From assembly GCA_021234155.1 (NCBI GenBank), contig JAJEKV010000110.1:250187-314186 (forward strand): 64,000 bases of DNA. The letters are read 5' to 3'. Positions 11,912 through 23,333 of the stretch are shown here, in pieces. Under the pieces are notes generated by a model, which ran no database searches, had not been told where the DNA came from, and saw only the letters and a program-made list of their open reading frames with translations. This DNA is from Isoetes taiwanensis. Its lineage: Eukaryota > Streptophyta > Lycopodiopsida > Isoetales > Isoetaceae. Made by a program: the position numbers and the translations under genes. Each line of letters opens with the position of its first letter. Positions within the stretch are counted from its first letter, which is position 1.

Positions 11912-14900
11912 CCATCCCCCTCCTACGACGGCGACGAGTCCTCGAAGCTGGGGTCGGAGTACTCAAACTTGGCTTGTTCGGGTAACGTTGGTGAAACTCC
12001 GCAATTTTGTCAGGCGGTTCTATCACTTGGCGAGTAACCTTCCCAATCAACAAAGTAATACAATCGTCGACGGAGAAACTTGGAGTCCAGAATCTCTCGA
12101 ACCCCGAACTCCTCATGATCATCAATCTCGACTGGTGGTGGAGGTGGAGGTACTCGATCTGAAAATGGATGTGAAGCAAATTAGAAACACAGTAGAAGCA
12201 TACATTGTGTACCTGCATGTCTTACTTCCTTATACCATGTCTATGGGACCAAGTAGTAAGTTTTAACAACTTGAATATCTTGTTTCCTTGTATCATGTCA
12301 CAATAAGGGCAAAAAGTAGGTTTAAAACCCTCAAAGTAACTTATATTCCTGCACAAAATATGCACAATTATAATCAGCACAGTACATGAATGCAAACTAC
12401 TGAAATAGCATAAGTAGTTACATACTGTTATTGGAAACACCAGGATATAAGCTAACGTACACAAATTCCGCAATCAAATCAGCTAGGTGGTAGCCATGCT
12501 AACCATGCTACAATGTCTATATAATCATGTGTGGTAGGTTTTGTGTCCATGGTACGCAAGCACTGGAATTGGAAGAAATTCATGAAAATCTGTTGAAACC
12601 AAGCCATGGCACTGCAGAGATAGAACATCCCATACCATCCATCCACGTTATATCAGAAACTTGGGAGGATCATGTCACATATCCAGCCAGATCAGCATCA
12701 AAAGCAAGTGTATTCAAGATAACATTTTGTGATTGTAGAGCTTAGAGACATTAACTCGAAGAATCAGCGAGAATAATCGGCTTACTCTGTTATCATTAGA
12801 GATAAACATCCAAGAAGCAAAGCCCATAAAAAGATGTTTTAGCTTCAGGAAGTTTCCATTAGCATCGTCTTTAAGATTGGAGACATCATATATCTGCTTT
12901 AATTCTTCAACATCTGCTTCATTCCCTCTTCATCTAATGCTTACACCTATTACTGGCAATTTATATACCATATATGCATGCATATACTTCCTACTCCATC
13001 GTTTCTAAATCCAAAATTCATTTTCTATATTTTCAATAACACTTCCAATAAGTATAACCTAAGGACAGCCGGAATACGTTGAACTTTCATACCATTAATA
13101 TGCATAGTCATGCCTTATTACCTCCCTTGCTCCAGGTGCATTAAAGCAGGGCTTAATATAGATTATGCTACCAATATCTCAGGGATATAGTTAGCCCATA
13201 ATGAGCCACAAATGTGAGTGCATTCACTGACTACTGTCTTGGACGAATAATTACACAACTTACAACTTGTATGAATCCTCATCCCATCGCTGCAACTCTG
13301 TTTCCTCTGATCCTCTGCAACATGATCCCATCGCTGCAACTCTGTTTCCTCTGATCCTCTACAACATGGTACAAATCAATCTACAACGTGGTACAAATCC
13401 TTATTCACCTAAATCTTGGAGCACGTAAGAATGTCAGATTTACTATAGAATAACCATACTTAAACATGTTGTAAATTTGAATAAGAATGCAATCAAATAG
13501 GTGTGCTATTATGCCAACTCCAAGTATGACTCACAGCACTACGTAGCAGCTTCTGCAATTGCTCAAAATGAAATAACAACCAACAGAACTTCTTCAAAGT
13601 AAAGGAAAAAATTCACATGGATATCTAGGAATTTATTAATAAGCTGGACTTGCATGCGCCACTCCTTCCAGATATTAAATGGTAACACCAGCAGCTTAAA
13701 AAGTTTCAGGATGCTAGAAAAGACAATGCATATGGTAAGTTACTATACCCCATCCCCTTTCCGACTAATAGTTAGAAAAACCATCTGGAACTGATACCAC
13801 TCAAATAATTACCATAAAGATCTCTAATCATTGCAAATCACATATGTTTTTTAACTGTATAGGAGGATCTACCATAATTCATTCTGAGAAGGACGCTCTC
13901 ATATAGGCAGCTTCTTCTTCTCCTTTTTGAAATGAATAAAAGCCGACTTCTAGGTTAGCTGCACCAGCCAGAACAAAAAATGATAGAGGTTGCTCAGCTG
14001 GCAGGATTAACGAAATAATGGATGCATTTTAGATGATAAGCTAAACTAAAAGAACTTTTGTAGTTTAGATCCATCGTTAGTTATTGTTGGGTTCCAACTG
14101 GAATCACATGAAGATGAAGTAATGAGGGCATACCTACTCAATCAAATAAAGTCTAATTCCTGTGCTCCCATATCCACATACCTTTCTGGATCTGCCAACT
14201 AATAAGTCTCCACATGAGCTTTTCATTACATCCAATTCACCTTGCCCTTCAAAATAGGGTCGACACATAGATAATCCATTCATTTCCTATCTTCTCAAGC
14301 AAGACAAAAGTTAAAAACAAAAGTCAAAACCCAAATTAGCCCATTCAACAGATGAAATAATTTGTTATATCTACTTGGATGTTACAGAAAAGCTCTCTGT
14401 ATGTTCATTGAGAATCTATTGTATGTACATACGCATTTTTTACCACAAAATATAAGTTAATGCAAGTGAATATGTGTAGACAGATTCCTGTAGACACAAC
14501 GATACCATGCATAACTTCCTAATTGCATTCCTACGATGATGCATTAATGCAAAAGATTGCTTGCAAATAAATCTGCATAGACAGCAATATCCCATCGTCC
14601 TAGCCAGTTAAGCCATTTGGATCTCAATAAATAAAACTAACCGGCACCTCTTTGCATCTGCTCAAGATGATCTTTTCACATGCAAGATCCAGCACATTTC
14701 TGACAGGCATCTTCTTAGAAGCCAGGAGCAATATGACGACTCAATAGCTTCCGAAAAAGCTTGGAGTTTCAGCAATCGTGGCATGCATCTTCTGGCTAGC
14801 TAGAATTGGATAAGAAGAGGAGTCAATGGATCTTTGGATGCCTTCGATTCTTTCTCAGATCCGACCATAGCACTAACAACGAAATCAAGGATTGGCCTTT

Positions 14901-15757
14901 TTCTTCAAATAACATGCCAAAATAGTGCATGCTTTGCTCGCCGAGCTTGAAAGATAGCAATCTTGGCTATGGCAGTCGATCTGCACGATTCATGAACACG
15001 ATCCTCTATAGCAAGGGTACTCAGAGGAGAAAATGATGCGTATAATTTCATGCCAGATTAAATTAGAAATGGACCGATCAAGACAAAACTTCCTAATCCG
15101 GCAACAACAGGTATCTCATTTTTTTCATTGGAAAGGAAAATGAAACCCAAAAAAATTCTTTCGATTTTTGGTTTGCCAAATTTTTTTACCGGTTGCCAAA
15201 ACTATTAAAACCTTAGAAAATCCACCTTAAAAAAAACCAAAAACTTTTTCCCCAAACCGGAAAATCCAAATTTAAACAAATAGGATAGGATAGTTTTGTG
15301 AACTTAAGGCTTTTTCTATTTAAAAAAAAAAGGTTTGTTATACACTGATCACACCTGTGCCTAAGATCAAACTGCCATATCACAAACTTGACCAGAATGG
15401 ATGAACCCTAAAATCATTCTTCTTGTTCAGATTTGATTCTCAGATCCCTCCAAACATCAACGGATTAGTTTGTTTGCTGCTGAATCAACCACTACGGGCC
15501 TCTCCAAGCAAGAAAAATCCGAATTTGGGATTTGCCTACTTCGACTTTAGCATTATTTCTCCTCGGATTCTTGCTATTCTACTCCTCTGCAAGCATCCTT
15601 TGCGATTTGGATTCATTTTGAGCAAATCCGGCAAGGAAACACTCAAATCCATCCTGAATCGCTCAAACAGAAACCCTAATCTTTGCTCTTCCATATCTTG
15701 CTGCACTGTTGGCACTTAGCTGGCGGCGCCCAAGATCGTGGTCAAGGGGCAACCCCC
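11912..15757. other. AT-rich intergenic stretch, no gene recognised
   Basis: Only short chance frames. One local tandem duplication of about 45 bp occurs at 13,275-13,368 (CCATCGCTGCAACTCTGTTT twice). Confidence 0.5.
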
Positions 15758-16214
15758 TGATAACTTTGAACCTTGGTGAATTGTATCTCCCTCGGGGATT
15801 TCTCTGATAACCCAAGCTGATTACCCTTTCTGTGGCTGCTCCGACAGCCCAAGCTTCTCTGCTGATGGCTTCAACTATTGCAGACACCCAGATCGGCTTG
15901 CAGGTCTCTGCAATCACTCAGCCCAGTCCGCCTGCTTCAAACGCACAGTTGCACAAAGGGATAATCCGGTCTGTATTAGACCTGCAGGTTTATTTGGTGA
16001 CTTCGTCTCCTGCTCCTATGCCAAAACGACCACTCGGAAAACCAATCGGGCTTCCCCCTTTAGTTCGATCTACCTCCACCTCTCTCTCTCTGACCGTCTG
16101 CATCGATTCTACTTCTCCCCTTTTATTGGCTTTACCTGAACCGCCGTTCTGCAAAGCGTGTGTGTCTGGAGCAGTCATGGCATGACACGTGTCGTACAGG
16201 CTGTTATTCCATCA
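15758..16214 (-). repeat. 3' LTR of the Copia element
   Basis: Plus-strand ends TGATAACTTTGAACC and CTGTTATTCCATCA; same length as the partner LTR at 20283-20739. Confidence 0.95.
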
Positions 16215-16222
16215 CTTCCCCT
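16215..16222 (-). other. Polypurine tract of the Copia element
   Basis: On the coding strand AGGGGAAG lies directly before the 3' LTR, the position expected for the plus-strand primer. It touches the stop codon of pol. Confidence 0.75.
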
Positions 16223-17400
16223 CAGCCTGTACAACTCGCAATTCCTACTTGTTCCATTGCAACATAAAGTTTTGGTTCAGTAAGAACCTTAGTCAACATA
16301 TCTGTCTGTTGCAATGCAGTAGGAATGTATTCTACATTTATTTCACCCTTTTCTACTTCATCTCGAATAAAATGGTGATGAACCTCTATGTGCTTGGTTC
16401 GCGAATGACAAACTGGATTTTTGCTCATCGCTATCCCGCTTTTGTTGTCACAATAAATTGTTGTTGTTCCCGTGCAGGACTTCCCTAATTCCTTGAGCAT
16501 CCTTCGCAACCAAATGATTTCCGACACTGCCAAAGACACTGCCACATACTCTGCTTCAGCACTGGATTTTGCAACACACTCTTGTTTTTTACTGACCCAT
16601 GATATTGCCGTACCTCCAAACTTACAAAGATATCCAGAAGTGGACTTTCTATCATCAGTATCTCCTCCCCAGTCTGCACCTGCATATCCAACTAGATTAT
16701 CTTCCATGCCCCTTTCAAAACACAGCCCATGAGTTGAGGTACCCTTCAGATACCTGAGTACCCTTTTTGCGGCTATCCAGTGCTCCCTTCCTGGATTATT
16801 TAAAAACCTGCTGAGAAGATTAACAGCATAAGTAATATCTGGCCTTGTGCTGTTTACAGCATACAACAGGCTGCCAACTAGTGACCTATAGGGTCTACCC
16901 TTCATATCTTTCTCCTCTTCAGGTGTTTGTGGACACATCTTTCCTGACAATTTTACTCCTAGTGCCAATGGTGTCTTCGCTACATTGCAATCAAGCATTC
17001 TGAACTTGACTAGCATCTTCTTGATATACTGTTCTTGAGTGAGATACAACACACCCCGTGCCCTATCTCTTCTTACTTCCATTCCCAACAGTTTTTGAAG
17101 ATCTCCAAGATCAGTCATTTGAAATCGGCTTCTCAATAATAGTTTACACTTATCCAGCAAGGCTTTGTCATTACTGGCTATGACACAATCATCGACATAT
17201 AAGGCCATCATCAAGCATTTATCTCCTTCCCTTTTCATGTAAAGATTACCTTCTGTTTTTAATTTAATGAATCCACTGTCAATCAAAAACTTGTTCATGA
17301 ATAAGTACCATTGTCTAGATGCCTGTCTCAATCCATAAATAGCCTTTTTAAATTTGCACACCATATTACTTCCCTGCTCGTATCCATGAGGCTGCTCCAT
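16222..17400 (-). pseudogene. Copia reverse transcriptase and RNase H
   Basis: About 390 codons open. The sequence shows the AIYGLRQASRQWY block, the catalytic YVDD box, the LRYLKGT and ADWGGDTDDRKSTSGY blocks and the RNase H end with KHIEVHHHFIRD. The upstream part of the same domain is in another frame (17415-18626); the break falls in the DVKTAFLNG-type block, where the frame runs into a stop after HMDVKTAGT. A functional product would need that junction restored. Confidence 0.93.
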
Positions 17401-17414
17401 ATAGATTTCTTCTT

Positions 17415-18626
17415 TTAAGTCCCCGCAGTCTTGACATCCATATGACCCAACTCCATGTCATTTTGTACTGCAATGGCTACGAGCGCTCTCAAACTAGTCA
17501 TCTTAATGATAGGTGAGAATGTGTCCTTCAAATCTACTCCTTCTAACTGTGTATATCCCTTGGCAACCAAGCGTGCCTTGTACCTCTCGACAGACCCATC
17601 TGCCCTTCTTTTAATCTTAAAAATCCACTTACTACCGACAACATTTTTGCCATTTGGTCTCGGCACCAAATCATAGGTTCCAGTTTGTTTGAACGAATCT
17701 AGTTCATTCCTCATCGCCTCTTTCCACAAGTCTGCATCCGGCCTCGTTACTACTTCTTCCACAGTTTCTGGTTCTAAAGTACAGGACAAGATCTTAGGCT
17801 TTCGAGGTCTTGTTGTCTTACCACTTTCTTTTCTGCCAAATCCTTCTGTATCAAACGGAGGCTGAGATTTGAGACGTTCTACTTCACTGCGACGAGTCCT
17901 GCTTGTACTCCCCCTGGTTTCTTCAATTACAGCTTCACCGCTCTCCTCCTCCTGGTGTCCAATTTCCGGTGCACTATCAGCCTCTAAGACTTCATGCACC
18001 TCCTCTGGCTCTAATACTTCACGCACTTCCTCTAGCTCAGTATGTAGCGCACTATCAGTTTCTGCAACTTCATGCACTACATCTGGTTCTGTGTCCTCTT
18101 CCTCACTTGTATCCTCAATTTCATCATCTTCAAGGTCAACTTCATCTCTTATGGGCAAACTTACTGTCTCCCCAAAATTGTGCATTGTCTCTTTATTTGC
18201 CCTTGAATCATTTTCCAAATATTCTACTGGCACCCATTCTGTCATTTCCGTCTTGCTAAGCAGCTTCCTATCCTTGTATAGGATGTTTTCGTTAAATATC
18301 ACATCTCTGCTAACGTGTATTCTGCGAGTGTTTGGATCATATAACCTGTAACAATTCGTTTCCTCATCATAGCCAACCAGAAACGTACATATGCTCCTAT
18401 CATCCAACTTCCTCCTGAGTTCCTCCGGAACCAACATATAGGCTAGACACCTTGTATCAAAAAAAGTACACCTTAAAAGCTTTCTACAAATGTTAAATTG
18501 CCTTTGGCCTCCAATAGTATTGTCCAAACTTGTTGATATGTTTTTCGCTTTGCTTCCTTTATTGCAACACTTTGGGCAGCCCGTTGCGAATGTGACAAGC
18601 GGCCTGATTGCCAAACTTGCGCCCAT
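17415..18626 (-). pseudogene. Copia integrase C-terminus and reverse transcriptase N-terminus
   Basis: CLAYMLVPEELRRKLD and FLVGYDEETNCYRLYDP are the conserved integrase C-terminal block. An acidic linker follows, then the RT start with WKEAMRNELDSF, GSKWIFKIKRRADG and KARLVAKGYTQ. The first about 50 codons read out of phase with the family, so another indel lies near 18,450-18,500. Confidence 0.9.
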
Positions 18627-19721
18627 AAGTTGTTGGGTAGGCCCGCATGCTTAAGCATGGACCTTCTTTGCATTCATGGCGGTGCGATTCTTTGGTTCGC
18701 TACACCATTTCTTTGCGGGTATGCGATACCGACATGTATACTGTCTTCTAATCCCATGCTCCTGACAAAATTTGCAAAATTCATCCGATCTATATTCTCC
18801 TCCAAGATCGGATCTCAAGCATTTAACTTTCAACGACGTTTCCCTTTCAACCTCCGCCACATAGAGCCTAAAGGCATCAAACACTTGATCTTTGGACCTC
18901 AAAAAATAACACTTAGTCCTTCGGCTATAGTCATCAATAAATGATGCAAAGTAAGATTTTGACCCTAGACTTTGAACTTGCATTGGACCACGAACATCTG
19001 AATGAACTAACTCAAGCAATTTGTGTGCTCTTTTGCCTTTATTTCTAAAAGGCAATCTACTTTGCTTCCCTAACATGCATGCCTCACAAATATCATCATG
19101 ACTTTCATGCTCAGACATCAAGTCATCCAAAAGATTGTGTTTTTCCGCAATTTTAATATTATTATCATTTGTATGCGCCAACCTCAAATGCCAAGTATGC
19201 AGTTTATCTATTGGAGATATTTTATTGATTGCTTTGATGTCAAATTCAAACAAATTTCCTCTTCTATCAGCATCAAATATCTTCACACCATCTTTAATAA
19301 ATTTGCATCCATGCTTATGAAAAAGCAAATCATAACCATTATCAACAAGATTTGCAACCGAAACCAAATTAAACAACATTTCTGGAGCAAATAGAGTATC
19401 TGGCAATTTTAAAACTTCCTTGCCTTCTCTTGATACCTGCAACTCCCCCTTTCCTCGCACCTTTTGTGTTGCGCCATTTCCCATTTGCACCCTCAAATCA
19501 CCCTTACTCAGCTCAACCTTATTCAACAAATCAGGTGAGTTGACTATGGAGACTTCAGCTCCCGAATCTAAAGTCAAAGTGTCAGTTTTATCCAAACCAT
19601 TTTTAAGAGTAACTTTTGACACTACATCCTTAGAATTTAGTTTCTTTACCTTATCCTCACTAAGCACTCCCATTGTTGCCAAATTTTCACTGCTATAATC
19701 AAGTTCACTTACAGTTGCCAC
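18473..19721 (-). pseudogene. Copia protease and integrase core
   Basis: The protease motif LDSGAEVSIV is followed by the pre-integrase zinc motif (HLRLAHTN ... CEACMLGK) and the integrase core with HSDVRGPM, FIDDYSRRTKCYF and LRSDLGGEYRS, holding the catalytic Asp residues. Near 18,670 the frame shifts: the block NNLWAQ that should follow is found in a second frame at 18473-18673. Confidence 0.92.
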
Positions 19722-19778
19722 AGATGATACTCGACCTCTTCCTCGTGCATATGACCCTCGTCCACGACCCCATTTTTC

Positions 19779-20263
19779 TCAATTGGGACACTCCGCTTTT
19801 ATATGCCCAAATTCTTCACAACCATAGCACTGAATTTGTGCTCTTCCTCTTCCTCGGCTTCGCCCTCGGCCCCGACTTCTTTCACCTGTATATAACACAG
19901 TGGGGTGTTCCTCCCTACGAGATTTCTCCCTCGCACTTACCTCTGCAATCTTCTCTTGTTCCATTTCCGTTCTTATTGCCTCTACAGCTTTATCAAATGT
20001 CGCAGAAGTACGCCTAACTAGCACAGCCAAATCTTTATAAGAATTTCCTCAGAGATCACTTCCTTCTTCTCTTCTGCAAAACCAGAAGCTTCTCTCTTTA
20101 CTTTGATTGGTGTCACAGGTGACTTTCCTTTTGACACAAGACCCCACAGCTTGTCAACCTTGAGAGCTTGTGAAATCATAGCTTTCCACAATTGAAATCC
20201 GGCTTCATCTCCCTCGAAAACTTTGGTGCTGCTCAGGTACGTCAATGCAAGCCTGCTGGCCAT
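19779..20263 (-). pseudogene. Copia gag, internally deleted and frameshifted
   Basis: The ATG at 20263 lies 7 bp inside the primer-binding site. It opens MASRLALTYLSSTKVFEGDE and the FQLWKAMISQAL block typical of the Copia gag start. That frame stops at 20018. The C-terminal part, in another frame (19779-20030), has an RGRGRSRGRG tract and a zinc knuckle CYGCEEFGHIKAEC (CX2CX4HX4C). An in-frame TGA follows at 19779, before protease. The middle of gag, usually about 100 residues, is absent. Confidence 0.88.
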
Positions 20264-20269
20264 GATAAG

Positions 20270-20281
20270 GCTCTGATACCA
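20270..20281 (-). other. Primer-binding site of the Copia element
   Basis: Reads TGGTATCAGAGC on the coding strand, complementary to the 3' end of plant initiator tRNA-Met, next to the 5' LTR. Confidence 0.93.
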
Positions 20282-20282
20282 C

Positions 20283-20739
20283 TGATAACTTTGAACCTTG
20301 GTGAATTGTATCTCCCTCGGGGATTTCTCTGATAACCCAAGGCGATTACCCTTTCTCTGGCTGCTCCGACAGCCCAAGCTTCTCTGCTGGTGGCTTCAAC
20401 TATTGCAGACACCCAGATCGGCTTGCAGGTCTCTGCAATCACTCAGCCCAGTCCGCCTGCTTCAAACGCACAGTTGCACAAAGGGATAATCCGGTCTGTA
20501 TTAGACCTGCAGGTTTATTTGGTGACTTCGTCTCCTGCTCCTATGCCAAAACGACCACTCGGAAAACCAATCGGGCTTCCCCCTTTAGTTTGATCTGCCT
20601 CCACCTCTCTCTCTCTGACCGTCTGCATCGATTCTACTTCTCCCCTTTTATTGGCTTCACCTGAACCGCCGTTCTGCAAAGCGTGTGTGTCTGGAGCAGT
20701 CATGGCATGACACGTGTCGTACAGGCTGTTATTCCATCA
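20283..20739 (-). repeat. 5' LTR of the Copia element
   Basis: Same ends and length as 15758-16214, about 98.5% identical. Confidence 0.95.
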
Positions 20740-20863
20740 TCCCCCGACCAGGAATTTCGTCTCCGGCCAAGAATTTTGAGGTTTTGGGCAGTGATATTAT
20801 GATAAGAAATGTGCCTGCCCATGCCAAATGGCATGCTGTATATGGTTCTCACATTTTTTAAAA

Positions 20864-20894
20864 CTCGAGCGGCCGCAGGTGTGATTTCGCCCTT
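20864..20894. other. Sequence resembling a TA/TOPO cloning-vector junction
   Basis: CTCGAGCGGCCGC (adjacent XhoI and NotI sites) is followed by AGGTGTGAT and TTCGCCCTT. The order matches the pCR-type polylinker left of a TOPO insertion point, with one short stretch missing. It may be chance or an assembly/library artefact. Confidence 0.4.
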
Positions 20895-20905
20895 AGAATG
20901 CTTTA

Positions 20906-20931
20906 GGTTCCCAAAATGTTGTTTGGGAACC
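20906..20931. repeat. Perfect 10-bp stem hairpin upstream of the HUH gene
   Basis: GGTTCCCAAA and TTTGGGAACC flank a 6-base loop (ATGTTG). It is a candidate structure for a left end or origin of the HUH element. A smaller palindrome, ATGCCAAATGGCAT, lies at 20821-20834. Confidence 0.6.
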
Positions 20932-21351
20932 GTGTAACCTAAGATTTTGCATGGTGAAGGCCTGTATTCGTATGCAAATTTGGTATTTTTCTGACTCAGA
21001 AATTGGGGTTTGGTTCAGCGAAGGTCGAATGGGCTGTGTTTGTTTTTTTGGGGCGGCCCTAATTTCCAGAAGTGGAGTCGTGGCGATGGCTTCTTGTGCG
21101 CGTGGAGCGGATGCAGAAGGGCAGAGGGAGTTCCGGCTTCATGGTTGCAGTGGTCATGGAGTTCCTTCTGTTCTACTTTATGTTCGAGGTGAGTCTGCTC
21201 CTTGTTTTTCTGCAGTTCCGGTTGTATATATGCTGTGCATGAGGTGCTGTTCCGGGAGTTCTTGCCTTCATCGTGCGCCTGTTTGTAGCTGCATCTTCTG
21301 ATTGTGGTGTTGTTCGTGGTTTCGGCTGTGCTACTCTGCAACCCAGGTAAG

Positions 21352-22356
21352 ATGTTGAAGAGGGCAGCTAGATCTAGGAAGCAGGCCTTTGGTTCTGAGG
21401 GTAAATTTCCTTGTGTTGAGGATGCCTTCTCTGTGGGGGATGGGGAGGGCACATCCAGGGGCAGGGGTAGAGTAGAAGCTGAGGATGAGGGAACCGGCCT
21501 TTTGGATGTGAGCCTCACTTTGGGTTATGCTGGGACTGATGTTCCTGTGGCCATGTTTGATAAGCTGGTAGATTTCCTAAAGACCCAGACTGTGGCTGGT
21601 GCTGTAGCTCTTGAAAGGGGATCAGAGCTTGACCATCTGCACTGCCAGGGGGTGTTGAGGAGCACATTAAAGACCCCTCGTGCTGTGAATGCCGCCATTA
21701 AGAAGTTCTTTGGGTGGGGAGCCCAAAGGCCTGCTGGCATCCTTCTCATATGTAAAGCTCTCAAAAACACCAGGATGCATTGTTTTGAGGGCTTAGTGGG
21801 ATACTGCTTGAAGGATCTTGGAAAAGTGCACTTCAAAGTGTGCTTGCATAATGTCTCTGAGAGACAAATCGAGATGGGGAAGGATCTCTACCTTCTTCAC
21901 GGTGCAGGTGACCTCAAAAGTGTGGTTGTGTTGGATAACAGGAATTTGTTGCACAGGGCCCATCACTTCGTCAAATACCATGGCAGGAAGCAACTATCTG
22001 CTTCTCTAGTCTATACTGTTTGCCGGATGCTTAGGACTGGCAAGTTTGTTTTGTCTAGTCAGTGGATTTTGCCTACTAATTGTGCTTTTATTTCAGAACA
22101 TAGGGTGAAGGCAGCATGGAGGATAACCCTTAATCCCTCGCAGGCTATGCCTAGTGATGTGCGATGTGTAATTTTCAATATCCCTGCAGGTATGCAACCT
22201 GTGGAGCGCATAGGAAAGGCACGTAAGAGGTATTATGATGATGTGCCAAGTCCTGGAGATGGGGATGAGGGGTTCGTGGACATTGCGGATGACGAATTCA
22301 GGCCTGGAATAGAGGAGACCTCTGCAACCAAATTACATTTCTTTGGATTGTGCTGA
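21352..22356 (+). CDS. HUH endonuclease (Rep-like), helicase-less; candidate Replitron transposase
   Basis: From the first in-frame ATG (21352) the protein has 334 residues. It shows the three Rep motifs in order: motif I SLTL (54-57), the metal-binding HUH motif HLHCQG (His95, His97) and motif III YCLKD with catalytic Tyr151. Such enzymes nick single-stranded DNA and stay bound through the Tyr. There is no Walker A motif, so it is neither a geminivirus-type Rep with helicase nor a Helitron protein. Known helicase-free eukaryotic HUH transposons are Replitrons, the best fit. The N-terminus is acidic with an RGRGR patch. A CAG/GTAAG donor-like site just precedes the ATG, so an upstream exon is possible. 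The frame is intact, unlike most coding DNA in the window. Confidence 0.75.
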   Translation: MLKRAARSRKQAFGSEGKFPCVEDAFSVGDGEGTSRGRGRVEAEDEGTGLLDVSLTLGYAGTDVPVAMFDKLVDFLKTQTVAGAVALERGSELDHLHCQGVLRSTLKTPRAVNAAIKKFFGWGAQRPAGILLICKALKNTRMHCFEGLVGYCLKDLGKVHFKVCLHNVSERQIEMGKDLYLLHGAGDLKSVVVLDNRNLLHRAHHFVKYHGRKQLSASLVYTVCRMLRTGKFVLSSQWILPTNCAFISEHRVKAAWRITLNPSQAMPSDVRCVIFNIPAGMQPVERIGKARKRYYDDVPSPGDGDEGFVDIADDEFRPGIEETSATKLHFFGLC

Positions 22357-22528
22357 TTATACATTGGCTGTTAATTGATCGTCCAGTTTGTGTGTGACTT
22401 CCTTTCTAATTCTCTTGTATTCTTTGCCAGCTTGTATTGTCTATGTTGTGTAAGACTTTGTGTGTTCATCCATTTTGTGTTCATGCACTCATAGAGTACT
22501 GATCTGTGATGCTTGCAGGCAGTTGCCC

Positions 22529-22948
22529 ATGCCTTTGTCTTCTGATGCTCACATGGAAAATGGTCACGAACAAGTGGCTCCTCCTGATAGGCCTCCTGAG
22601 CCAGCATTGCCACAAGCTCCTCCTGTTCAGCCTCCCAATGTTCAAACTCTAATTTCCAATGGGTTGCCACATCCTACCATAGCATCTCCACATGCTGAGC
22701 ATGCCCACGTTGCATCGGAATTGCTCACTAGTGTCGTCAACATTAACACACTTGCTGAAACTGTGGCAGCCTCCGTGCGATTGTTGAGGATGCAGTTGGG
22801 ACGTCTGTTTCATGAACTTGAAGAGACAATTGGCTCGATGGAGTGGGACGAGGTGGCTGTTTCTACAAGAGAGAGGGAGGCTCTGAGAAGCCATATGAAT
22901 TTAGCGCGGGCACTTCTGCTACGAGAACTGAGGCACATTGATAGGTAG
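22529..22948 (+). CDS. Hypothetical second protein of the HUH element
   Basis: An ATG at 22529 follows a splice-acceptor-like TGATGCTTGCAG and opens 139 codons. Residues about 12-45 are rich in Pro and Ala. The C-terminal half is predicted helical, with ETVAASVRLLRMQLGRLFHELEETIG and a run of Arg/Leu (LARALLLRELRHIDR). It lies 172 bp after the HUH gene on the same strand and could be a partner protein or a spliced C-terminal extension. No family recognised. Confidence 0.45.
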   Translation: MPLSSDAHMENGHEQVAPPDRPPEPALPQAPPVQPPNVQTLISNGLPHPTIASPHAEHAHVASELLTSVVNINTLAETVAASVRLLRMQLGRLFHELEETIGSMEWDEVAVSTREREALRSHMNLARALLLRELRHIDR

Positions 22949-23240
22949 TTTGTCATGTTACAATTTCTTTCTCATGTTCTCTCACTCTAACAGATGCACA
23001 GGCGTAGGGCAGGCTTGCGAGGCGGCATGCGGAGGCACTGAACATTACAAGCAACTGATGTGATTTCTTTTCTTGAACTGTTTGCTGCTGTTTTTTGTTT
23101 CATGTAGGTGCATTGCATGGTGTGGTTGAAGCATGAATAATGCATTACAAAAGGTAAAAAATGTGTTCGTTAGCTTCTGTTTTCAAGTTAATTGCATATG
23201 CATCTGCATGCTGGATCATTTGCATGGGATTAGCCCCCTG

Positions 23241-23276
23241 CCATAATGGGGAGCCCTTTGGGGAGCCTCATTATGG
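23241..23276. repeat. Hairpin next to the tRNA-like fold
   Basis: CCATAATG and CATTATGG flank a 20-base GC-rich loop that can itself pair (CCC TTT GGG). Confidence 0.6.
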
Positions 23277-23280
23277 CTGG

Positions 23281-23333
23281 TGAAGCATGACGGTACTGGC
23301 TTCGGCCGGCGGGGTTCAACTCCCCGTGCTTCA
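23281..23333 (+). ncRNA. Compact tRNA-like structure (53 nt)
   Basis: A 7-bp acceptor-like stem (TGAAGCA / TGCTTCA) encloses a 5-bp hairpin with a TTCG tetraloop (CTGGC-TTCG-GCCGG) and a perfect T-arm: stem CGGGG/CCCCG with 7-base loop TTCAACT, fitting the TTCRANY T-loop rule. The T-arm joins the acceptor strand with no gap, as in tRNA. It is too short for a normal tRNA and resembles compact tRNA-like folds of the mascRNA or viral type. It lies 330 bp after the HUH element's last ORF and could be an RNA 3'-processing signal or a DNA hairpin used by the nickase. Confidence 0.6.

Larger units (their letters stand above)
15758..20739 (-). mobile_element. Copia (Ty1) LTR retrotransposon, complete structure, coding broken
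   Basis: Two 457-bp LTRs bound a minus-strand gag-pol in the Copia order gag, protease, integrase, reverse transcriptase, RNase H. A primer-binding site complementary to initiator tRNA-Met adjoins the 5' LTR and a purine tract adjoins the 3' LTR. The flanks are CCCCC and TCCCC, an imperfect 5-bp target duplication. The LTRs differ at about 7 of 457 positions, so insertion was recent. Yet gag-pol has at least one nonsense codon and several frame changes, and gag seems to lack its middle. Confidence 0.95.

Noticed and set aside
17455-18351. Plus-strand frames with Ser/Pro-rich proteins
   Set aside because: Antisense to the Copia pol acidic linker.
20906-20931. Geminivirus-type replication origin
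   Set aside because: A stem-loop is present but the loop lacks a TAATATTAC-like nonanucleotide and the Rep has no helicase, so an integrated geminivirus is unlikely.
21015-21518. 167-codon minus-strand frame opposite the HUH gene 5' region
   Set aside because: Antisense shadow with biased composition; the plus strand carries the recognisable gene.
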